Below, in pieces: positions 1-7,150 of a DNA stretch of 12,686 nt. How positions within the stretch are numbered: the stretch's first letter is position 1; the number at the start of each line of letters is the position of its first letter. This DNA comes from Euperipatoides rowelli (Eukaryota > Onychophora > Udeonychophora > Euonychophora > Peripatopsidae). The notes under the pieces are model-generated. The model worked only from the letters and a program-made list of their open reading frames with translations. It was not told the DNA's origin and made no database searches. Position numbers and translations under genes: made by a program. The stretch is taken from assembly GCA_003024985.2 (NCBI GenBank), contig PXIH01S0021220.1. One strand, 5' to 3'.

Positions 1-118
1 GAAATGAAATCTATCTTTAACTTTTTAATTGAAATATGATCGTCTTCCGAAGCCGAAAATGTAGCGCCATCTAACGGTCATCTTGGGAACTAGGCTATTA
101 TTTGCTAGAATAATAAAA

Positions 119-254
119 TGCTGTGTAACGGGCTTAAATGCCCGTGTAATGTGCAGATGGGCTTATATAACATAATTAAATGCCTGTTTAACAGTCTTGC
201 AGGCTTATTTGCATAAAATATTTATTGATTTGCCCGTGTAATGGGCTTATTTGC
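119..254 (+). repeat. Four-unit degenerate repeat (TGCCCGTGTAATGGGCTTAT type)
   Basis: Four imperfect units begin at 119, 139, 181 and 231. Each has a TGC(C/T)(C/T)GTGTAA-like start and a GGGCTTA-like end. The last unit (231-254) is the cleanest; the second (139-170) carries a 7-base insertion before GGGCTTAT, and the third (181-212) is the most diverged. The junction of units 1 and 2 makes an inverted repeat: ACGGGC at 128-133 and GCCCGT at 140-145 around a 6-base loop. TTGCTAG occurs both before the set (about 101-107) and at its end (251-257), which may mark a larger unit. No function is evident; a decayed minisatellite or the inside of an old transposon are both possible. Confidence 0.55.
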
Positions 255-337
255 TAGTATTTCTTAAAATAATTTTAAATTGTTTTAACAAATAAAAATT
301 TTTGTCATTTAAATGAGAATAAAGAGATGGTGTATCA

Positions 338-524
338 CAGGGATCTTCAACCTTTTTTCGTTTACCGCCCACTTCAGCAGATTTTGGAGAGATTGAAATA
401 TGCCACCACCCATCTTGACCTCGTGTCGGATTTGATGAGCTTTTTTTTTTTAATTTTATTTCCGCCCACCAAAAATCATAAAATGCCTACTAGTGGGCGC
501 TACGGACCACATTGAAGAACCCTG
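338..524. mobile_element. hAT-type MITE, 187 bp, with 8-bp target-site duplication
   Basis: The left end at 338 reads CAGGGATCTTCAA and the right end at 524, on the opposite strand, reads CAGGGTTCTTCAA, so the terminal inverted repeats match at 12 of 13 bases. A second inverted pair lies inside: CGCCCACT at 366-373 and AGTGGGCG at 492-499, at nearly the same distance from each end. The bases just outside are GTGTATCA (330-337) and GTGTATAA (525-532), an 8-bp direct repeat with one mismatch. Ends of the CAGGG...CCCTG form with 8-bp target duplications are the hallmark of the hAT superfamily. The element is far too short for a transposase (usually 500 or more codons), so it would depend on one supplied in trans. 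A 62-codon frame crossing it looks like chance. The single mismatch in the target duplication suggests moderate age. Confidence 0.85.
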
Positions 525-913
525 GTGTATAATAATGCTATTGATATAGTATTAGGAATAATATGCTTTCACAGTAATATTAATCACTTAAGCACAATTA
601 CAACCAAACATTCGCCGTAAGAAGTGGACTTAATGGCCCACCTGTTTACCACTCCAAAATTTATTATCGTACATTTTATGCGCTATAATAATTCATTTCC
701 AAGATGAAAATAACGGATTTGAAAAGCTCTTTCTTATATATTTATTATAAAGGCTACATATTTTTTACATTTTCTCCACTTACGGTAATATATAAAATAC
801 CTATCAATATTGAGAAACCCGCGTTAGTTTTAAAAACGTCAGGAAGTAAAACAATATATAATTCTTAAAGATTACTTAAGTTAATAGCGGTATTCACTCT
901 AATAATATTGAAG
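525..913. other. A+T-rich spacer, no gene seen
   Basis: This stretch between the intact MITE and the next hAT-like remnant has no open frame of interest, no clear tandem repeat and no RNA gene signal. The first eight bases are the right-hand target duplication of the MITE. A patch around 610-655 (TTCGCCGT, GGCCCACC) is richer in G+C than its surroundings and could be transposon debris, but I could not match it to either MITE copy. Confidence 0.5.
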
Positions 914-1037
914 ATTGGTATGAAATTTTTTGAAAAAATAACCCCACTTGGGTTTTTAAGTGTTTTTTTTTTCAAGTGGGCCCCGCCCGAAAAAACCCAC
1001 TGGGTCTTTCGGACTTGGCCCTCATTGGCGAACCCTG
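914..1037. mobile_element. Diverged hAT-type MITE remnant related to 338-524
   Basis: The right end is recognisable. TGGGTCTTTCGGAC (1001-1014), then CATTGGCGAACCCTG ending at 1037, aligns in order with the TGGGCGCTACGGAC and CATTGAAGAACCCTG blocks of the MITE at 338-524. Inside is an 8-bp inverted repeat, CCCACTTG (943-950) and CAAGTGGG (973-980), a counterpart of the CGCCCACT/AGTGGGCG pair in the other copy. The left boundary is poorly preserved: I place it near 914 only by spacing from CCCACTT, and no CAGGG is left there. The 8 bases after the right end, GTTTGGAG, have no convincing partner on the left. This is probably an older copy of the same or a sister family, mutated or truncated at its left end. 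Confidence 0.45.
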
Positions 1038-1045
1038 GTTTGGAG

Positions 1046-1395
1046 GAATGTCAATAAAACTAAAGGTTGATGTGGTATTGAGGAGAGCTGAAATGAAATG
1101 AAGCAAATGAAAATTCAACTTATAAAATAAAAATGAATAATTTCAGTATTATAAAAATATGAAAATATTTTTTTTCTAACGAATACAACTTTTTTGTATG
1201 TTATTTAAATATTAAATTTCAGCGTTTATTATGTATCAGCAGAGCTCATTTTGAGAATTTAAATATCTTTTAAAAAAATCAACAGCTTCCTGGAGCTCCT
1301 CACCTGGACACCATTGTGGGGGGGGGGGGCTTACAACACCCTTAAAACCACAAGCTGAGAATCACACTTAACTATACAAACAGTCTACCCCATAC
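1046..1395. other. A+T-rich spacer with a 12-G run
   Basis: There is no gene signal. A run of 12 G lies at 1318-1329, preceded by GAGCTCCTCACCTGGACACC and followed by a C-rich, A-rich stretch. The phrase AGCTGAGAATCACAC near 1355-1369 resembles the inner end of some hAT terminal repeats, but no CAGTG/CACTG terminus or matching left end is visible, so I do not call an element. Confidence 0.45.
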
Positions 1396-1514
1396 TAGGG
1401 ATAAAACAAATATTCGGTTAGTATTCGGTATTCGGCTTATCCGGCTGGGTTTCATAGTATTTGGCATTCGGCCGTTTATGATCTGTATTCGTACGAACGT
1501 TAGTCATGTCCCTG
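1396..1514. mobile_element. Degenerate inverted-repeat element rich in TATTCGG
   Basis: The left end TAGGGATAAAACAAATATTCG (from 1396), compared with the right end read on the minus strand (from 1514, CAGGGACATGACTAACGTTCG), agrees at 14 of 21 positions, including AGGGA and TTCG. The inside is rich in TATTCGG and TCCGG words, unlike the A+T-rich flanks. The size (119 bp) and the AGGGA termini suit a non-autonomous hAT-like element. Against it, the 8 bases outside each end (CCCCATAC and AATATATT) do not match, so no target duplication survives. The call is tentative. Confidence 0.35.
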
Positions 1515-1629
1515 AATATATTAAACAAGTGGGGAAGGGAGTTTTTCCTTAAATAAATGTTAGAAAATACGGTGAGATCCTGTAGTATTTTAGAAAATCA
1601 AATTCCACTAGCGTACTATTATGAATGCA

Positions 1630-1767
1630 TCGGGAGGGAGGCACACTAGCCGAGTCGGTCGATAGGTCCTCTGCTCTAAGCCCTGAAGGGCGGGCTTCTT
1701 CAATCTCTGTTTGACTTGTTAAAATTGAAAGTGGATTCAATGGTTTTATTTTTATTTTTATTTTTTG
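1630..1767 (+). mobile_element. SINE-like segment with tRNA-type A-box
   Basis: TAGCCGAGTCGG (about 1649-1660) fits the pol III A-box consensus TRGYNNARNNGG in a tRNA-like setting that starts near GGGAGGCACAC. About 40 bases on, GGCTTCTTCAATCTC (about 1691-1705) resembles a B-box (GGTTCRANTC) if three bases, TTC, were duplicated. The segment ends in an irregular (TTTTA)n tract at 1744-1766, as many tRNA-derived SINEs do. The G+C-rich head in an A+T-rich setting also suits a retroposed RNA gene. The B-box is weak, and no flanking target duplication was found. A decayed SINE is likelier than a functional tRNA, because no acceptor or anticodon stem can be drawn. Confidence 0.4.
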
Positions 1768-2061
1768 CTGATGTTTGACATTATTCTGCTAAAATAACCC
1801 TGCGCCTGCGGGTACCATGGCACCCCAAGATCAATTTGTGTCTGCCTGCCGCTGTTAGATCATGAAATGAAAGCTTGTCAGCATTAACTTGGCAGCGCCC
1901 TGATCCCATTTAGATTGTGAGTGGGGAGGCAACCAATTTTAGGCAGTTGTTATCTTGTAAATTTATAATAAACAATATTTATTTTTATAAAATCGAATGT
2001 TAGTATTTAATCCAATTTTCTTGTAAATTAACCTCTCTAATTCCACCTTTTGTGCCAATTG
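1768..2061. other. Spacer between SINE-like segment and tandem repeat
   Basis: A G+C-richer patch (about 1795-1935, with GCGCCTGCGGGTACCATGG and CTTGGCAGCGCCCTGATCCC) precedes A+T-rich DNA. The patch differs from its neighbours in composition and may be a fragment of an unrecognised dispersed repeat. No frame, RNA gene or inverted repeat supports a specific call. Confidence 0.4.
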
Positions 2062-2750
2062 CACACAGACAGGAGTACCTAAAAGCGGGCGAAAGTGGAT
2101 GTAAACTTGTCCCATTTACCACGTTTTTACCATCTTCACATCTGTTTCAGTCATATACGCCAAATTTCTCTGGAAATAGCTCCAAATCGATCAAAAAAAC
2201 GATTATTTAGACTCAATGTGTTAAATACATAGTAGAAGTTACGGTTCAGGATAAGGATAAGGTTAGGACTGTAAATTTTTTTAAAAAAAAGGCTGCTATT
2301 AATACGGTAAATGGGACATGTTGGCCAGTTCTAGGCGCTCGTCACACAGACGGTTGAATAGAGAGGAATACCTAGAAGTGGGATTCCATAAGTGCCAATT
2401 ACGACATTTTTAACATCTGCGCATCTATTTCAGTCATATATGTCAAATTGTCGTAAATAGCTCAAATTATCAAAATCGATTAAAAAAGGATTATTTCACC
2501 CCTTCAGCAACATAGGGTTGGGGCATAGTGGGTTTAATATGTAGTAGGAGTTAGGGTTTAGAGTAAGGGTAAGGTTAGGACTCTAAATAATAAAATAAAG
2601 CTGTTTTACTGTCACTTATTGGATCCTGGTTCTAGGCTCTCGTGAATCGAGTAGTGGTGGGGATAAAGAATTGTCTAAATACAGGTGATACAATCCAGAT
2701 TCTGCCACGTTTTTGACATCTACGCATATATTTTCATCATTACGGAAAAT
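2062..2750 (+). repeat. Tandem array of a ~280-300 bp monomer (2 full + 1 partial copies)
   Basis: Copy 1 spans about 2062-2342 and copy 2 about 2343-2643. Both open with CACACAGAC and close with TTCTAGGC-CTCGT. Copy 3 (2644 to about 2750) is truncated. Shared blocks in order are: AGGA(G/A)TACCTA(A/G)AA; an ACGTTTTTACCATC-type block at 2121, 2404 and 2707; TTTCAGTCATATA; AAATAGCTC-AAATCGAT; GTAGAAGTT/GTAGGAGTT; and AAGGTTAGGACT. Near its 3' end each full copy has a degenerate telomere-like stretch (ATAAGGATAAGGTTAGG; TTAGGGTTTAGAGTAAGGG). Spacing between matching blocks is about 283 and 303 bases. A small satellite or a tandemly copied dispersed repeat would both explain this; no coding potential is visible. 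Confidence 0.8.
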
Positions 2751-2760
2751 ATAGATGGTG

Positions 2761-3972
2761 CCCGCCACCCTACCTATATTTTAGAATGTGCTCTTGGGTA
2801 CAGAAAGGTTGTGTCCACCTGTATTAGTTTATTGTAAACATTTCGTTTAAATAATAAAGTTTTTGCTTTATTAATGAATACTATAGTTTCCTCCTCCTCC
2901 ACCCTAATATTTGAATTATTGATTTACTGAAATAAATTGATTTTTCAATAGTTTAGTTTAGTTTAGTTTATTGATAACACTTAAAAAAACTTACATAAGT
3001 AAAAATTTTCGGTTATCTCTCCGAACTTCACACATATGAATATGGTGGTATTATAGTTCAATCGTTAATTTTAACATATATTAGTAATATGGAATAAAGT
3101 ATTTACAGTGCATACAGTATATATTAAAGTGGCTTACGTTTATTTCTATCCCGGATTCTTTAAATTAGGATCTACTTTTACTGCTAAATTCATATTCTGT
3201 TGATTGATCGAACTTTATGAATAATAAACTGTAAAATAATATGCCTTTGTCAATACAAAATGATTTGAATGTTTGGCTTCCATTGAGTGGCTAGCTCGCT
3301 GATTATGGTTTGTGTTCTTGTTATAAGAGTTGCCAGATGGTGTAACCTCAAGTGATTTTGGATTGTAATTTCTTGATTGAAGCTGCCCATGAATCGATTA
3401 TTTCAAGAACGATGTACAATTGTATGAGTTTATTAGATGGTGGATGTCCGAGGATGTATGACGGATAGAAAGCAAATGCTACCTGGTGTGGTGTCAAATC
3501 GATAAACATTTGAAAAGAGTTCTCTCTCTTTTTTTTTAAAAAAAATTCTAAATTGAATTGAACTAAAGAATAGGCTTTAATTTCTTACTTTATTCTCATC
3601 ATTGTGCAATTATTTGAAAGGTTTAATATTTAGATGGTGTTTTTTTTTTTTTTTTTCAAATTACCCGAAACTCTCTTGACTAATTTTTCTTCTTCTTGTG
3701 GTTTTGTGTTAATAAATCCTCATTGTTAAAGTAGTTTTTGAATGTTAATGGAGCTAACAATGATAGTTATAATTTTAGTTTGAATCATTTTTGGCTTTAA
3801 AGCTTTAAATAAAGGATTGGAACAAAGTTTACATTGTTTGGGTGTGATAATTTTTAGCCCACTCCCAGATAAACTAAAACAATGGGCTCTATACCATCCA
3901 TAGTGTTGGTGCTAAATAGACTTCAGTTTAACCACTGATAAAGAATTACTTGGAAACTCTTGAAAATTAAAG
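2761..3972. other. A+T-rich unassigned stretch with simple repeats
   Basis: No gene is supportable across these 1.2 kb. It holds an 8-bp inverted repeat (TAATAAAG 2852-2859, CTTTATTA 2866-2873), four perfect GTTTA units (2951-2970) and a 17-T run (3640-3656). The part at 3240-3500 is less A+T-rich and might contain an unrecognised repeat or exon fragment, but its frames are broken. The octamer AGATGGTG recurs here at 3335, 3435 and 3632. Confidence 0.5.
2951..2970 (+). repeat. (GTTTA)4 microsatellite
   Basis: There are four perfect copies of the pentamer GTTTA, flanked by CAATA and TTGATA, which are close to mutual reverse complements. It is too short to imply more than ordinary microsatellite growth. 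Confidence 0.85.
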
Positions 3973-5330
3973 TTGTGGTAGCAACAGTAGTTATTTTAAA
4001 TAACACTATAGTAGCATTAGTAGTAGTAGGAACATCAGTTATCAATAACACCATAGTAGCAATAGTAGTAGGAACACCAGTTAAAAATAACACACAGTAG
4101 CAATAGTAATAAGGGAACATCAGTATAAATAACACCCTAGTAGCAATAGTAGTAGGAACATCCGTATCAATAACACCATAGTAGCAAGAGTAGTAGAAAC
4201 CTCATGTATAAATAACACCATAGTAGCAATAGTAGTAGGAACATCAGTATAAATAACACCATAGTAGCAATAGTAGTAGGAACATCAGTTATAAATAACA
4301 TCATATTAGCAAATAGTTGTAAGAACATCATGTATAAATAACTTCATAGTAGCAATATTATTAGCATCATCAGTTATAAATAGCATCATAGTAGCAATAG
4401 TAGTAGGAACATCATGTNTAGTAGCAATATTATTAGCATCATCAGTTATAAATAGCATCATAGTAGCAATAGTAGTAGGAACATCATGTATAAATAACTT
4501 CATAGTAGCAATAGTAGTAGAAACATCAGGTATAAATAGCATCATAATAGCAATAGTAGTTGGAACATAAGTTATAAATAAGACCATATTAAACATCATT
4601 TATAAACAACTCCATAGTAGCAAAAGTAGTAGGAACATCAGTTATAAATAACACCAAAGTAGCAATAGTAGTAAGAACATCAGTTATAAATAGTAACAAT
4701 AGTAGTAGAACATCATGTATAAATAACTTCATAGTAGCAATAGTAGTAGGAACATCAGGCATAAATAACACTATATTAGCAATTGTAGTAGGAACATGTT
4801 ATAAATAACACCATAGTAGGAATAGTAATAGAAAAATCAGTTATAAATAACCCCAAAGTTGCAATAGTAGTAGGAACATCAGTTATAAATAACACCAAAG
4901 TAGCAATAGTAGTGGAAACATCAGTTATAAATAACACCAAAGTAGCAATAGTAGTAAGAACATCAGTTATAAATAGTAGCAATAGTAGTAGGAACATCAT
5001 GTATAAATAACTTCATAGTAGCAATAGTAGTAGGAACATCAGGCATAAATAACACTATATTAGCAATAGTAGTAGGAACATGTTATAAATAACACCTTAG
5101 TTGGAATAGTAGTAGAAACATCAGTTATAAATAACACCAAAGTTGCAATAGTAGTAGGAACATCAGTTATAAATTGTAACAACAGTAGTAGGAACATCAT
5201 GTAGCCTATAAACAACTTCATAGTAGCAATAATAGTAGGAACATCAGGCATAAATCACACTATATTAGCAATATAGTAGTAGGAACATGTTATAAATAAC
5301 ACCATAGTAGCAGGAACATCAGTAAAATAA
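3973..5330 (+). repeat. 42-bp minisatellite with higher-order structure
   Basis: About 32 units repeat at a 42-base period. In order, each unit reads AATAACACCATAGTAGC, AATAGTAGTAGGAACATC, AGTTATA. Unit types are distinguishable after AACATC: AGTTATAAATAACACC (A), ATGTATAAATAACTTC (B), AGGCATAAATAACAC (C), and a short form AACATGTTATAAATAAC (D). A unit with a deletion (ATAAATAGTARCAAT or its TTGTAAC variant), then B, C, D, then A-type units, recurs three times, so there is a higher-order repeat. Because 42 is a multiple of three, the minus strand is stop-free over many units and reads MVLFITDVPTTIAT-like 14-mers. Indels break that frame and its starts are arbitrary, so I treat it as non-coding. 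A single N sits at 4418. Confidence 0.95.
4347..4489 (+). repeat. Perfect 71-bp direct duplication either side of a single N
   Basis: Bases 4347-4417 and 4419-4489 are identical over 71 positions, and the one base between them (4418) is N. The last 71 bases before the N therefore equal the first 71 after it. That is what remains when two overlapping contig ends are joined without merging the overlap. A real duplication is possible inside a minisatellite, but other neighbouring units are not this similar at this spacing. Confidence 0.9.
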
Positions 5331-6140
5331 ATCTATGCATTTATTGGTATCTGCAACAGTTATAAATAACACCATATTAGCAGCAGTAATAGTAAAATTA
5401 TTAGAGGTAGTTAATAGTATTAGTAGTAGTATTTAGAAGTAACAGTAAGTAATAAAAGCAGCATTAGTAGAAGTAGCTATACTATTATCATAGTGAATAC
5501 ATTAACAACCGGAGCAACATAATAGCCATAGTTAGTTGTATCAGTAATAGTAATGGTATTAGTAAAAAATATTAATTTCAATAATAGCAATAACAAAACT
5601 AGCAGTTGTTGTACACAGTAAGAATAGTGACAACCAGAATTAGGCTAATAGTTGTAATGACTCCACTTTAAAATTAACAGTACAAGTTGTATGTAGTAGT
5701 ACTAGTGACAATTAGTAGTAGTAGTAGTAGTAGTAGTAGTTGCAATGGGAACAATACTAGTTATGGTAGTGCAACAGTATTAGTTGTAATTTTACTAGTA
5801 GCCTAATAGGTGGTTGAAGCAGCACTACTGTAGTAGTAGAAGTAGTGGCAACGGTTATTCATATAGTTTTTCTTAGTATTAGTGGCAACAGTTCTAGTTG
5901 TAATATTTTGTAGTAGCAGTACTAGTTGTATTAGATTGGTGACAATACTATTTGGAGTAGTAGTATTTGTTGTAGTAGTACTTCCAGCACTAGTATTTTT
6001 ATTATTAGTAATAGTGACATCAGTTGTAGTAGCAGTGGTACTAATAGTTTTAGTAATAGTTGTAGTAGCAGTGGTACTAATAGTTTTATTATTATTAGTA
6101 GTGTAATTGACTTTAGTTGTAGTGGTAGTAGTGCCAACAG
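5331..6140 (+). repeat. TAG/GTA trinucleotide-rich degenerate repeat
   Basis: The 42-bp array decays here into A/G/T-rich DNA dominated by TAGTAG, GTAGTA, ACTAGTTGTA and AGTGGCAACAGT words. The only long pure tract is 5713-5740 (nine TAG units plus a T). Open frames of 74 (+), 117 (-) and 68 (-) codons at 5803-6156 are artefacts of triplet periodicity: they translate to low-complexity runs of V/L, T/N or L with no domain. The segment probably derives from the same TAG-type expansion as the minisatellite upstream. Confidence 0.8.
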
Positions 6141-6940
6141 CTGCAGTGCTCAACATTTATCATGGTAATGGTGATAAATGCCATTATAATTTTGAGAAAT
6201 GCCACCAAACATGTATAAACAGAGGTTAATATTGGACATTCTTTTTTTTTTTTATGGTCAAAAGTTTTTTCCAAGCCAAACATTTGTTTGTGCGTACATT
6301 ATGCCGGCGTATATATGTGAGTATCTAATAAAAATACCAAACTAATTCGTTATTTTCTTAGCCAAATAACCGTCCGATTTTAATTCTAGTAATATAGGCC
6401 TACAGTATAAATCTTTAATCGTTAAGCAATTGCAGAAGTATAAATTCTTAGTTACACTTCAGGATCTATACAATAAAGAGTTGAAAAGTTTGTATATTGA
6501 TAAGGTTTGCTACCCAACCACTCATCCTAGCACAATTATATTTGGTTTATCTGAAAGTCCTGTTAAAGCAGTTCCAATTTACGCTGTTTTGGGCTCCCTA
6601 CGATCTCCCCTGGCCTTTGGGATGGATTTAGGAAAATTAGATAGAAGGAGCTCCAAAATTTTCTTTCCAACTGTAGAGCAAACTCCAGAGCTCCCATTAC
6701 TCCAGAAACAACTAGAGACACATGTCTAAAATTTATTTGTAGCCACTTGGTGGCATTATTTCACAATTCATTAATAAATCGATTTGATCATGTTTTTAAT
6801 AAATGTACGTTAGTTAGAAATCTTGGTGACAAAAAGTGTTGCCACTCATTCCTGAAAGGTGGTGCCCATAGCCTGCATAGGAAAGGTGGCAATCTGATCT
6901 CACCTATAGAAAACATGAAGGATGAAGCCTGGCCAATAGT
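6141..6940. other. ~800-bp unique island interrupting TAG-rich DNA
   Basis: TAG/GTA-rich sequence ends near 6140 and resumes near 6941, with non-repetitive DNA between them. The island opens with a perfect 9-bp inverted repeat (CATTTATCA 6154-6162, TGATAAATG 6172-6180, 9-base loop). It also holds a 12-T run (6242-6253), the palindrome TAGGCCTA (6395-6402), the 99-codon frame at 6430-6729 and a small palindrome GCCACTTGGTGGC (about 6741-6753). The simplest reading is an insertion into an older repeat, perhaps a transposon. I found no matching termini or target duplication at either edge. Confidence 0.5.
6430..6729 (+). other. 99-codon open frame of unknown status, possible exon or transposon relic
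   Basis: A frame starts with ATG at 6430 and stops at 6727-6729. The product would be about 11 kDa, begins MQKYKFLVTLQDLYNKELK and has a later segment AVLGSLRSPLAFGMDLGKLD. It has no signal peptide, membrane segment or motif I recognise. It is not low-complexity, and the DNA here (about 6520-6720) is richer in G+C than the surroundings, unlike every other frame in the window. The opposite strand is also open over about 6528-6725 except for one TAA, and reads LELLLSNFPKSIPKARGD and then, past the stop, ALTGLSDKPNIIVLG. Either strand could be the remnant of a coding repeat, or both could be chance. There is no ribosome or splice context to choose the start, so I do not call it a gene. Confidence 0.25.
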
Positions 6941-7150
6941 ACTAAGAGTAGCAGTATTGGCATAAGAACTTGTAGTAGTGGCAATAGCATTAATAGTTTT
7001 TTTTAGTAGTAGTGGCTGCAATACTAGTTGTATCAATAGTACTACTAGTATCATCAGTACGTTATTAATGGTATTAAGACTAGTTGTAGTAGTGTCAGGA
7101 GTATGAGTACTGCTGCCAGCCTGCCACTACTGCAACTAGAGATACTAGCA
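6941..7150 (+). repeat. TAG-rich degenerate repeat, distal part
   Basis: Words seen at 5690-6140 return here: TAGTAGTGGCAATAG, ACTAGTTGTATCAATAG, ACTAGTTGTAGTAGTG. The composition and vocabulary match the block before 6141, so the two parts were probably once continuous and are now separated by the island. Minus-strand frames of 88 and 95 codons overlapping this part look like triplet-repeat artefacts with unique-sequence tails. Confidence 0.65.

Noticed and set aside
327-515. 62-codon plus-strand frame
   Set aside because: It lies almost wholly inside the MITE, includes its inverted repeats and a poly-T tract, and matches no family.
1318-1329. Classical four-tract G-quadruplex at the G12 run
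   Set aside because: A single homopolymer run without spaced G-tracts is not a standard motif, and homopolymer lengths are unreliable in draft assemblies. The C16 run at 10443-10458 has the same limit.
1649-1705. Functional tRNA gene
   Set aside because: Only the A-box is good; the B-box needs a 3-base correction, and no acceptor or anticodon stem can be drawn.
1549-1740. 63-codon minus-strand frame
   Set aside because: It runs antisense through the SINE-like segment and has no recognisable motif; probably chance openness in a G+C-richer patch.
2250-2270. Interstitial telomere tract
   Set aside because: TTAGGG-like words are few and irregular and belong to the ~280-300 bp monomer, so it is not a telomere array.
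3923-5251. Chain of minus-strand frames (70, 97, 60, 74 and 63 codons) as a repeat-protein gene
   Set aside because: They are translations of a 42-bp minisatellite whose period is a multiple of three; frames shift at unit indels and have no conserved start or signal.
5803-6156. 117-codon T/N-rich minus-strand frame
   Set aside because: Triplet-repeat artefact of TAG/ACT-rich DNA; the other strand is equally open as a V/L-rich product.
6747-6965. 72-codon plus-strand frame
   Set aside because: It is not low-complexity, but it overlaps an 88-codon minus-strand frame, runs into TAG-rich DNA and shows no domain; too little to call a gene.
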